A stretch of DNA of 64,000 nucleotides from Acanthopleura granulata (lineage: Eukaryota > Mollusca > Polyplacophora > Chitonida > Chitonidae): assembly GCA_016165875.1 (NCBI GenBank), contig JABBOT010000008.1:387001-451000 (forward strand). Direction: 5' to 3'. Positions 14,401 to 26,800 of this stretch are shown here, piece by piece. Position 1 is the stretch's first letter. Every line of letters begins with the position of its first letter. The translations under genes were made by a program, and so were the position numbers. The notes below the pieces were generated by a model. It had not been told where the DNA came from. It did no database searches and was given only the letters and a program-made list of their open reading frames with translations.

Positions 14401-15947
14401 TACTTTCCCATGTGAGCAGGACAAGGACCAGTCCAGTAAGCAGGAAAAAGATGTTGTAGAGGCGCAGCCAGGTAAAGCTGAGGATGGGGATGGCATAGAC
14501 CCAGTCATGAAGCAGTACATGGCCATGGTCCAGCAACAGAAAGAGGCAGAGCAGAAGGTGGGGTTGGGGTATTTTTTTTTATAAAAGAGAAAACTAACTG
14601 GCAGGTTATCTTGGCTCAGCTCACTACTGTGTAATTTCTGTGTGTACATGTGTGCTTAAGAAGAGCAGAATTAAGCTCTATACTGTAACCATAGACAAAT
14701 CTATACTCTTTCTCTATAAACTCTTATCTCAATACATTAGTTGAATGCGTTCAAAAATGAATGAGAAAGTATTGAAATAAGATAAATCCCTGCCATCTAT
14801 TCTTATCGGGCACAACTTCTCTTATTACAGAAGGAGAAAGCAGTTCAAGATGCTAAGGTAGCTCCTTGTTTCTTTTTTGTTTTGTTTTTTTCTAAAATGA
14901 AGCAGATTTATAAACATCTTCTATGGTAATGTTAGTAAATATATCAATTTTTAATATTTGTACATTATCTTGATTTGTTGTCATTTGATGTTCTTTAATG
15001 GCCATTTCAGCATTGGTTGTAAACAGTTCAGAGAACTGCATTGACTCGGATACCATTTGTGATTCCACATTTGCCACGTTGAGGAGTTTAGTTATATTTT
15101 CTGTCAGTCACCATTAGCTATGGCAGGCTGATATGCATATAACATGTTTGTTTTCTAATGTTTAATGATCGTGTTTCTTCAGGACAAGACACCAACACAG
15201 TCTGAGAATGACATCTCATTTGCTGAAGATGTAGGACTGAAAAGGTAAGTAGAGATGTCTCCATTGCTCTTCCAGATTCAGGTATAGTTGATATTGGTAG
15301 AATGGTTTACCCTGAGCACTGAGAACTTAACCAAGCAGGCTCCCGTCATTAACTGGATAGCAGAAAAACAGTGTATGAAAACCTGTGAGAATGTAGTGCA
15401 AAAATGTCATCATCAGTGCATATTTGCTATGTTGGCTTTCCCATCATTTGTGTATTTTATGCTGCTGTTTTCTTGAATCAGGATACAGTAAAGGATCAAA
15501 GCAACCCAGGCCAATAAATTTTGTCTCCCCCATTATGTAGTAGACGGATATAGCAATCACCATGTCCTTGTTCATATGTAGGTTTGTCTGTAATGGCTTC
15601 TTGGAAACATGTCTGCTACAGGTTTTGCTGAAAACTAATATGCAGATATGCCTGTGCTGTTGGGGGCTTCGTTGTATCAATCAGAGTAATCACCCTTTGA
15701 AGATACAGTCAAGATTTAAGGAGAGGAAGTGCTTGTCAACACAACACTTCCTGTAGTTTTCTTCAGAATTTCATGGGGACTTTTGGTTCTATTCTATTTA
15801 TTTACTGAAGGGTAAGAAGAGGTACAAACTTCAAAGAACACAAAGGAAGGTGGGATTTCATTTTACAGCAATATTTATTACACTGTGTTCATTGTTTTCG
15901 TTTTCGTTTTCAGTGATAATGATTCCATTCCTGATTTTGACTGGTGA
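2442..15947 (+). CDS. OFD1: OFD1 centriole and centriolar satellite protein, 3' part of gene
   Basis: Coiled-coil protein of distal centrioles, centriolar satellites and ciliary basal bodies. Exons in frame: 2442-2531, 2986-3069, 3397-3503, 4209-4328, 4817-4890, 5310-5401, 5793-5870, 6269-6336, 6958-7001, 7283-7413, 8291-8402, 8596-8641, 8919-9195, 9611-9740, 10101-10220, 10925-11039, 11915-12033, 13389-13499, 13686-13894, 14420-14557, 14831-14857, 15183-15244, 15914-15947. They sum to 2388 bp, 795 residues plus stop, against about 807 residues for the same span of human OFD1. Diagnostic matches to human: VYTQRQ at 3412, EMSDYS-like MSDYSALREE at 6269, the Glu/Arg-rich helix in 13686-13894, the KQYM..VQQQ segment near 14520, and a C-terminus ending Asp-Phe-Asp-Trp (human ends Asp-Asp-Ser-Trp). 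The LisH-containing N-terminus lies upstream of the window. Each junction keeps phase. The 14831-14857 exon is only 27 bp, and the donor at 13895 is the least certain. Confidence 0.93.
3786..4080 (+). mobile_element. tRNA-derived SINE, family B
   Basis: The 5' part looks like a tRNA promoter: an A-box-like stretch near CTGATGGTTAAAGC and a B-box-like GGGATCAAACCC. A body follows (GACTTTGAAAATGGTACTTGTTGCTGC...GGAAACAGGACTGG type, divergent here) that recurs at 23119-23480, 26225-26530 and, reversed, at 22590-22790 and 40920-41160. It lies in an OFD1 intron. Boundaries are approximate. Confidence 0.7.
4988..5090 (+). mobile_element. SINE family A, 3' tail fragment
   Basis: Truncated copy of the family whose full copies are at 24649-24880, 45488-45732 and 48884-49151. 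It carries the CACCATAATG...GTAAGTGAAATATTCTTGAGTATGGCGTAAGACACCAATC tail motif (broken here only by substitutions) and ends in an AAATAAATG run. It lies in an OFD1 intron. Confidence 0.75.
5742..5799 (+). repeat. Duplicated 3' splice site before OFD1 exon 5793-5870
   Basis: TATTTGTGACAGACGTTGT occurs at 5742-5760 and again at 5781-5799, a 39-bp offset. Each copy carries a potential acceptor AG (5752-5753 and 5791-5792). Only the second gives an open exon. Use of the first would stay in frame but read a TGA just before the second acceptor. Confidence 0.85.
6470..6690 (+). mobile_element. tRNA-derived SINE, family D
   Basis: Starts with a tRNA-like head (TTAGATGGCACTGGCTCACTG, then B-box-like TGTTCAAATCC) and ends in GATAAATAAATG. 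Related reversed copies lie at about 17530-17760 and 18610-18830. It sits in the OFD1 intron between exons 6269-6336 and 6958-7001. Boundaries are approximate. Confidence 0.55.
7555..7700 (+). mobile_element. SINE family A, 3' fragment
   Basis: Contains the family A body and tail (GGGTTTCCCTCGAGCTCTACCC, GCCATAAGATTGGCGGCCGTC, then AACACCAATCAAATAAGTAA), ending in AAATAAATAAAT. It lacks the tRNA-like head. It lies in an OFD1 intron. Confidence 0.75.
7968..8098 (+). repeat. 23-bp minisatellite, about 5.7 copies
   Basis: Tandem repetition of a 23-bp unit containing GAATGATATCCGAGTAGAAG, with single-base differences between copies. It lies in the OFD1 intron before exon 8291-8402. Confidence 0.9.
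12226..13025 (+). repeat. 47-bp minisatellite, 17 copies
   Basis: Near-perfect tandem array of a 47-bp unit around GGCATTGGGTAGATGTACTG. The motif recurs every 47 bases from 12231 to 12983, giving 17 copies with only a few substitutions, so the array is young. It fills most of the OFD1 intron between exons 11915-12033 and 13389-13499. Confidence 0.95.
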
Positions 15948-16205
15948 AAGAAAGAGCAGCTAATATGAGCTATCAGACAACATTCCGTCCAAGTGTTCAC
16001 AGTCCTTCAACATCTAGTTCCTTCGATACATTCATGTCAGGGGCTACGATAATTCCTTCTGTATTTTTTTATTTTGGAAACTTAGATCTAATTGTACATG
16101 TGCTTTTAACACAAAATGTATTCATTTGCAGTTGTATAAGAAAAATTAGTACATCAGAATGTAAATGTAAAATTGTGTAATGTAATCAATATTTATTCCA
16201 TCGCT

Positions 16206-16211
16206 AATAAA
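16206..16211 (+). terminator. Probable OFD1 polyadenylation signal
   Basis: AATAAA 259 bases after the OFD1 stop codon, the nearest canonical signal downstream. The transcript would end shortly after it. Confidence 0.6.
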
Positions 16212-17529
16212 ACATATACTTTTAGAATGAGTTTCTGACTTGACCTGTCATTTGGGGAGAGTTTATACATATAATTGAGATAATTAGGCTAAATCACAAG
16301 TTAAATTTTATGCAAACCAATCAGTCTATGCCCCATTAATTCATGATCCCTTGTGGTAGGATGATTTAATGTCTGGTTAGTTGGTATCCTTGTGGCTGAA
16401 GGGATTAATGTTGCAGAATGCTTGGTTTCCGGAACTACTTAAGTTTGGTATTTCTTCAAAAAAACTTCAGTCATACACCATATAAGTGTAATATTACACC
16501 ACACAAAGTAAGACAGCTAATGACTGAGGCATTGTTCATAAAAAGACTCGAACATTCAAATTTGAATGCAGAAATCTGTTTGAATTCGTGTGGATTCTTT
16601 ACTGAATTGTCTGAGTTTGATGTGTGGGATTGTTTTCCAGCAACAGGAGATCAAAAGGCACACAAGCTTATGAGAGATTGACCAGTCAGACAGCTAGGAG
16701 ACTGTTTATAAGTAGTGATGTAAACCTTCTGAGTTCACCATTTGTGTAACAGTGTGTGACATAGGGACAGCACACTGGCGTGATGTCATATATAACAAGT
16801 ACATGTGTGAACAACACTATCAAGTATTTCCAGAACATTGTTATAGTGAAAGTAAGAATAGATCATTTCATGATATAAATTTACTCATATACTAAAGTTT
16901 CAAGCACAACCCTAGCAACTAATTAGTCTCAGCTGCCGACAGTTCAAAGCTTGGAAGAATTCCGTCACGGTCACAAAGAATACCTGCATTTCGTGCAAAC
17001 TGGTGGAGAACAGGTCAAGTGTCAATTTCTACTGTCCTAGTAGCTTTTTGAAAAATATTCTAAACATAAATGAGTAACCCACCACCAGTCATTCGGTATT
17101 TGACGTGGCATCCAACTTGCTCAGCATTTGAAGTGTTTTTTTGCTTAAATGATGGCCATCAGTCTTTAAGATGGAAGAAACTGGATGACTTGGGGTAAAC
17201 GACTGACCATGTGTAAACCATCGACATATCTTGCTTACAAACTTGAAAACAAGTTGTCTTCAATTAACGCAGTCTCAACGTTTGACACCTGAGCCCTGCT
17301 CACATTGGGAACGAGAGAGTCTACAAATTCCCTTTAGAAGACCAGTCAATCATTATTCTCCACTGAGAGCCTAGCTTGAAGGTATAAGGACTGCAAGTTT
17401 TCAATTTTTGAGTACGATCCAACAAAGAGACTGATCCCTAATCTTTCACCAATTAAACAAGAGCTCTAACCACAACAGTGGTCAATTCCTTTTCACTTTT
17501 CTGCTGAATACCTTCTGCCTAAATTTCGA

Positions 17530-17760
17530 AATCTTTGATTGGTGTTTGATGCTGTACTTGAGAAATTTTCACTTCCACAAAGGCGGTCTGTTTATTTAGT
17601 GCAGGAGATGGCAATACCCAGTCATCCACTGACTTCACCATTTTGTACCAGACAAACCTCCTGATTTAAAACCACAGTTGAAGTGGTGAAGAACTGGATT
17701 CGACAATGTAATCTCATTGATCAAAGGCCTGAAAGTCGCAGCGAGCCATCATAGGAAGGT
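17530..17760 (-). mobile_element. SINE family D copy, reversed
   Basis: Reverse complement shows a tRNA-like head (GATGGCTCGCTGCGACTTTC, then a GTCGAATCC B box) and a tail with ATCAAACACCAATCAAAG. It is homologous to the plus-strand copy at 6470-6690. Strongly diverged; boundaries approximate. Confidence 0.5.
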
Positions 17761-18609
17761 TTACACTACATTCCAGTAGAACATCTAGCCAATATAGCTT
17801 TATCATCAGGGATTACGTCAATGCACACTGAATTTCCAACACTGGAACAAGTCTCAAAACCAGTGACACTACTGGATCTGGTGAGAACTCATGACTTTGT
17901 GTTCAGCCCCATGGCTCTACCAAGCTGGATGATGGCAGTTGCTTTCGAAAATGCTGACTAAACATGAAAAGTTGCACCTTATTGCAAGGTTTTGCATGCC
18001 TAGGTGACTACTGTAACTGGATAATGACAAAAGCGAGCCGTTTCCATTTGGTTAAAGCACAGGGACAAGACACCGATATCGAGAGTTCAAGTCTCACTGG
18101 AGCAAGTATCTTCACTGGTCTCAAATTAGTTATTTTAGTTATCTATGATTTCATTCCATGCATAATTAGCATTAGGGGCTGTTCATAAAGTATGTACGCT
18201 CAAATTTTTAACCTTTAGGCTTAATTCACAGACATGCTAATGGCGCATACCTGCTGACAACAATTAGGGACACTGCTACCCAATGTATGGCAAATATTGC
18301 TCATCGGTAAAATAACATGTATCCTTTTACATCGCATATACACCAATTGAGGACACCCCCACCCATACGCCCCTTGTACCCAATGCACTGATGCCCCCAA
18401 CCCCCTTTGAACATGCGTACTTTATGGATGGCACTTTACAGCATCAGATGCAAATGCTTACGGTCTTGCACAGAGGCGAACAACAACACACAATGGTGCA
18501 AACTCTCTTACATTTAACTACTCTTGGGTCACTCTATTGGGCTCTTCAACCTTCTGGGATTTTTCAGTTGCACTGGTATTTGATGGAATGATTGTTGGGT
18601 AGCCTGTGT

Positions 18610-18830
18610 CAACAATTTTTCACTTCAATAACAGCAATCAGGTTTCTGGGTGGAAGAAACTAGAGAGTCCAAAGTAAACCATCGACCTTTGCTAGGTAAA
18701 TGTACTTAACAATCCTCAATTTCAAAGATGAAGCCAAAACAGCTACAGCTGGACTCAAACATGCAACCTCATTGGTCAAGGCCTTGATAATAGCAGCAAT
18801 TTGCCATCTAAGAGAGCGGGGCTCCTATAC
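18610..18830 (-). mobile_element. SINE family D copy, reversed and decayed
   Basis: Reverse complement contains TTAGATGGCAAATTGCTGCT, then CAAGGCCTTGACCAATGAGG and a B-box-like TTTGAGTCCAGC, matching the heads at 6470 and 17760. The 3' portion overlaps a GGTGGAAGAAACTAG fragment shared with 17170 and 43085. Confidence 0.5.
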
Positions 18831-19019
18831 CACTATCTGACTGGTCTTCTAAGCCAACTTTTGGTAAAGTCTGCCAATTGTAATACAGGTACAGTTCATG
18901 GTCAAATCATGTATCTTATTAAGTACCCAACAAACAACTGAGCTCGTAAGCTGGATTTGAACCTGTGATCAAAGTTATGAGACCAACTAAATAAAATTAA
19001 ACTGATCCTTGACAACAAG

Positions 19020-19025
19020 TTTATT
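19020..19025 (-). terminator. Possible RPS3 polyadenylation signal
   Basis: AATAAA on the minus strand (TTTATT on plus), about 445 bases after the RPS3 stop codon. Ribosomal protein mRNAs usually have short 3' UTRs, so a non-canonical signal nearer the stop could be used instead. Confidence 0.35.
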
Positions 19026-19468
19026 GTCCACTGACTTGTACAAGAAATCGACTTGAAGCCACCGTATTGGAAAATCTGCAAATAGTGAAAAAAAGAAAGG
19101 GACGCATGAGTAACTTGGTCATAGCTTCATGTTTGAGTTGAAACACTGTTTACTTCAGAATTTTCACTGGTTAAATATTCTACAGGTTCGCACAGCAAAT
19201 AAAACATCTGATTTGAGAACTTTTTACGTAACAATTCAGTCCAAAATCAAGGCTGTTAAGGGCCTTGAATTTTCCACACTGTATTTAAGAACTTCAAATG
19301 ACTTTTAAGCACCGATGAGAATCCTGTGTTTTGCATCTATATCAGGCAAAACACGAGCAGCTTTACCAGTATTAAATAAGTTGACAGCGTGTTTTGAGGT
19401 GTGGTGGAAGGGGAGGGAGATTTTTTTGTGACTTCACTACATTGTCATGTTATATGACCACCTCACCT

Positions 19469-22280
<2,812 letters not shown>

Positions 22281-22305
22281 CTTTGATGGTGGTAGTGAAA
22301 GGAAG
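22281..22305 (-). promoter_or_regulatory. RPS3 5' UTR with probable 5' TOP tract
   Basis: Just upstream of the RPS3 ATG the minus strand reads CTTCCTTTC (22305-22297), then a short leader to the ATG. A C-started pyrimidine tract 17 or so bases before the start codon is typical of the terminal oligopyrimidine starts of ribosomal protein mRNAs. The start site is inferred, not shown. Confidence 0.5.
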
Positions 22306-22589
22306 TTCTTTGAGTCTGCTAGAGCATTATGGGAAATCCAGCAGAGGTGTCAGCAAAACCGGCGCTGTGTGGAGTTTGGTAACTTCAACATGGACTAAAA
22401 ATGTTACGAAGTGACCAGAAAAGGAAATGCCACAAAAGAAACCCAGCATTGATTGAAAAAAAAATTGACCTTTTGTAACAACTGGTGACAACAAAGAGTG
22501 GACCATATATGTATGTATGCTGGGATTTTACCTTTTACTCACCTTAACTCAACACTTTTTGAGTTACATCTGATGAGTGAGTACTTACA

Positions 22590-22790
22590 GTATATATACA
22601 TATTGTGTATACTGTGTCTGCTTGTGGCAGAATTAATCATTGCGGCCATAGGGCTGCCGCAGATGGAACATCATGCCGAAGACGTGACATGACGCCCCAA
22701 GTAGTCACATGATACTCACACTGGGCTGACCAGTCCTGTTTCCTTGCCCTAGCTATAACTTCCCACCGCTGAATGCCAATTAAGGAAGAC
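22590..22790 (-). mobile_element. SINE family B, reversed
   Basis: Reverse complement of the body seen at 3786 and 23119: GGCTGACCAGTCCTGTTTCC on the plus strand is the reverse of GGAAACAGGACTGGTC in the forward copies. It lies between RPS3 and CTSO. Confidence 0.7.
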
Positions 22791-22834
22791 AGCAAAAACT
22801 ATCATTTTTAAATTTTTTGTATGACTCAAGTTTA

Positions 22835-22935
22835 ATGTATTTTTGAGGCTCTTCCCACCATAATGCTGGCCAATGTTGTATCAGTGAAATAGTCGTGAGT
22901 ACGATGTAAAACACCAGTCAGATAAATAAATATAT
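22835..22935 (+). mobile_element. SINE family A tail fragment
   Basis: CCACCATAATGCTGGCCAATG, then GTGAAATAGTCGTGAGTACG and ACACCAGTCAGATAAATAAA: the 3' end of family A without its head. Confidence 0.7.
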
Positions 22936-23118
22936 CTCCCATTTCCAGTCTATATGATCACTGGCTAGATGCTTACATCTTTGGTAATTCAGTACAACAT
23001 TTGCCAAATCAGTGGCTTTTCATGGGGCAAGTCATCTGTGAACAGCAGATAATTTTATTTTTTTGTATGTTGGAAACACAGTATATATTTACTTGATTGG
23101 TCATGTAGTAGACCACCT

Positions 23119-23480
23119 CTGTTCTGTGGCCTAGTGGTAAAACCATCCTGCTCGGAATCAGGAGATCCAGGATCAAACTCTGGTCGGGTCATACCAAAGA
23201 CTTTGAAAATGGTACTTGTTGCTGCCTCCCTTGGTGCTTGGTGAGAGGTTAGAGCAAGGAAACAGGACTGGTTGGCCTGGTGTCATTATAATGTTACTGT
23301 GGCAGGGGTGTGTGTCTTGTCTGGCGTCTTCCAAATAATATTCCAGTGGCGCCAGCACATTAGCGGCATGGAGTCGGCTGCTACAAGAAAGTACAGTATA
23401 TATACATTTTATGCACCCTTGTTGTCATATGACAGAAAAATTGTTGAGCACGACATTAAACCCAAGCTTGGCTACATACA
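23119..23480 (+). mobile_element. tRNA-derived SINE, family B, near full length
   Basis: Head TTCTGTGGCCTAGTGGTAAA (A-box-like) followed by GGATCAAACTC (B-box-like), then a body shared with 3786-4080, including GACTTTGAAAATGGTACTTG and GGAAACAGGACTGG. It is the clearest copy of this family in the window and lies upstream of CTSO. Confidence 0.75.
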
Positions 23481-23848
23481 GAAAGTATACATACAAACAC
23501 ATAAGACATCAATAAAAACTGCTGTACATGTGTTAAGAACTGATATATAAATCGGTTGTATATGTATATCTATACCTGTACCTCACCCAAATGGTTTGTT
23601 GATTATAACACTTCATGTGACTATAGTGCCATCATTCGTCTGTTATACATGTGCTTCTATTTGTCACTTTCTGAGCGTACTTTTTGTAAATGTGGCAGAT
23701 TGTCACAGTTGTCTTGTTAATATGTGAGTATAAAACAACAGATACACGTTATTTTCAATTTTAAGAAAAAGTTCAACTTTTCAAATGAATTTGGCAAATA
23801 TAATAATTTATTACTGGTCATTTTTGTTTTCATTTTGCAGACTACAGG

Positions 23849-26800
23849 ATGACCTCAACGATGGGATGGCTAATATGGTTAAGCCTTGGTCAGATGGTGT
23901 GCACATACTGTGGAAGGGCAGGTTTTGTGAGTGGTGAGTTAGTCCACAAGCAGAGTCCTGAGGAAGAAAAGGCAATTCAGGTGTTTGTGGAGTTTGTTGA
24001 TAAATATGACAAACCATACAAATTTGATACCGATGAATTTCAACATAGATTTGAGATTTTCAAGGTATGTATCTATGTGTGGTTATTATTTGAATTGTGT
24101 GTTGTATGAGATGTACATTTTACTTTGTTGTCTTAATCTCTTAAACCTCTAAAATTAAGAATGCTGATGCTTTCAGTTTGTTTTGAACCAAGTATACCAA
24201 GAAAACTTTGTTTGATGTAAGATGTCTGGCATGATCTATTCAGATCCTCGTGTGTGTAGTTCCAAAATTTATTGCTCTTTAAATAAGAAGTGACCTTTAA
24301 GAAATCTACATGTTGAAACTGTAATATATGAAATTTTATTATATGATTAAATTCTGCTAATCTGTTCATTTGTATGTTGCTATGAGACCTATAAAGCTAT
24401 TCTCATATTTGTAACTACTTTTTCCCTGTTCTGGTTTTATTTGTAGGAAAGCATGCGTAGACATAAAGAACTGAATAGAAACAATACATCCACAGGTGCT
24501 GTTTATGGAATCACAAAGTTTTCAGATCTCACACCTGAAGAATTCAGAGGTACCTAGTTGGTATGGGGGGGAGGGGGGGGGGTGCTGTAGTCTTTGTCAC
24601 ACTATGTAAACATACACACTTTTTGTGATTGTTGGTCTCATTGCATAGTCCTCCATGGCCTAGTAGTTAGTGTGCTAGCACAATACAGTGACCCAGGTGC
24701 CTCTCACCAATGCTGTAGCTGGGAGTTCAGCTCTGGCTGGTTGGCTTTTCCAGTAATATATGGAAAGGTCTACCAGTAACCTTGGGATGGCCTCTTTCCC
24801 TCCCACCATAAAGTTGGCTGACGTTGTGTAAGTGAAATGTTCTTGAGCACAAAGTGAAACACCAATCAGATAAATAAAGATAGAAATTTAATTGTATAAA
24901 TATTGTAAGCTTTGCAGCAGCTCTTCTAATTATGTAAATATAAACAAGCTTTGCCATAGTGGTTTTAATTACATAAATATATACAGTCTTTGTCATGCAG
25001 GGCAGTTGATCTTAAAGGTGCTTCTTAAGTCAGTGTCTTCAGTCTTATGTGGGAAGGTCTGCCAGCAACCTTGGGTTTCCCATTGCACTGCCTGGTTTCC
25101 TCCCACTGTAACACTGGCCGCTGTCGTATAACTGAAATATTCTTGAGTACTACATAAAACACCAATCAAATATATAAATCAGTGAGTAATATGATATAAA
25201 ATGGTTATGTTCACAACTTGGATTGGCAGTTATCTCCCTTGATGTGCGCAGATGTCTCCAAGAGTTGTCCACCCCTTGTACATCTTGTATACGTACATGT
25301 ATTATCTCAAATGTCAGCTTTTTTGTCAGAAAAGACTCATTGGTTTACATGTAATCTTTCAGCTGCATATTTAAGTGGGATCAGAGGAAGTGACAAACAT
25401 GACCTCAAAAGTGCATATGGGTACAAATCAGCAGTAAGAAAATTAGATGTCAGCGATTTGCCGAAGAAAGTGGACTGGTGAGCCACTGTTAGAGTTTTAT
25501 TCTGTCTACCGAATTCTTTTTAATGCAGTGGAAATTTTCAAAGTTTGTAAGTACAAATGCATACCAGAATCAACAAGTGTGGACTACTGATCAAATGTAA
25601 ACATGAGCAGTTCCCAATTTCAAGAAACCAGGGATAGGCCTCCAAATATCAGTGGTGAAACATTTCCAAAAATATGATTAGGAGTCCTGATGATAGACTG
25701 GCCAGAAACAATGTTTGGGTGTCCTGATGATAGACTGGCCGGAAACAATGTTTGGGTGTCCTGATGATAGACTGGCCAGAAACAATGTTTGGATGTCCTG
25801 ATGATAGACTGGCCAGAAACAATGTTTGGGTGTCCTGATGATAGACTGCCCAGAAACAATGTTTGGGTGTCCTGATGATAGACTGCCCAGAAACAATGTT
25901 TGGGTGTCCTGATGATAGACTGCCCAGAAACAATGTTTGGGTGTCCTGATGATAGACTGGCCAGAAACAATGTTTGGGAGTCCTGATGATAGACTGGCCA
26001 GAAACAGTGTTTGAGTGTCCTGATGATAGACTGGCCAGAAACAATGTTTGGGAGTCCTGATGATAGACTGGCCAGAAACAATGTTTGGGAGTCCTGATGA
26101 TAGACTGGCCAGAAACAATGTTTGGGTGTCCTGATGATAGACTGGCCAGAAACAATGTTTGGGAGTCCTGATGATAGACTGGCCAGAAACAATGTTTGGG
26201 AACATTTATTGCTCTCTTCCTGTTACTGCACTGTTTTAGTGATTGTGGCAAGACAGTCGGTAGATCTGGGGTTCAAGCCAAGTCATACCTGAGACTTTAA
26301 AATTGGTGACTGTTGGTGCTGCCTCACATGCTGCTCAGCTTAAGACGAATAGAACAATTTCTGGTCAGACCAGTGTCAGTTAATATGTTATGGGAATGCC
26401 ATCGGTGGTGTCTACAGCATGATGTTCCAGTGAGACAGCTTCATAAATATTTCATCTGGCCTGCTACAGGGAGAACCAGCATGGTATAACCATTGAAGTT
26501 TTGTTGAAAGTGATGTTTAAACTCCCAAAGCAAAACAAAAACACAATTCCTCATTGCAAGTTGTGTTGTAAAAATATTTTTTCACTTAAGTGAGAAATTA
26601 ATAGGATGTGTCATGAATTAATTGTTACAGGCGAGACAAGCATATTATCTCCCCTGTCAAGAACCAGTTACAGTGTGGGGCATGCTGGTAAGCTACACAT
26701 AAATGTTACATTGTTATTACTGTCAGGATGTTAAAAGCACATATTTTATGTACAGTGAGTTATTTACTCTATCATTTCATCAATCTCAAATTTATTACTT

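Larger units (their letters stand above)
16212..19019. other. Intergenic region with decayed SINEs, no gene seen
   Basis: Between the OFD1 3' end and the RPS3 3' end. I see only short open frames with no recognisable protein. Reversed SINE family D heads are visible near 17640-17760 and 18750-18830. Two related fragments containing GGAAGAAACT...GTAAACCATCGAC (about 17170-17230 and 18645-18700) resemble the stretch at 43080-43160. tRNA-like B-box words near 18090 and 18955 belong to SINE relics, not to complete tRNAs. Confidence 0.6.

Noticed and set aside
25620..26251. Three overlapping antisense open frames of 175-200 codons with repeated HCFWPVYHQD-like peptides
   Set aside because: They are a by-product of the 37-bp minisatellite inside a CTSO intron; no start context, splice support or non-repeat protein sequence.
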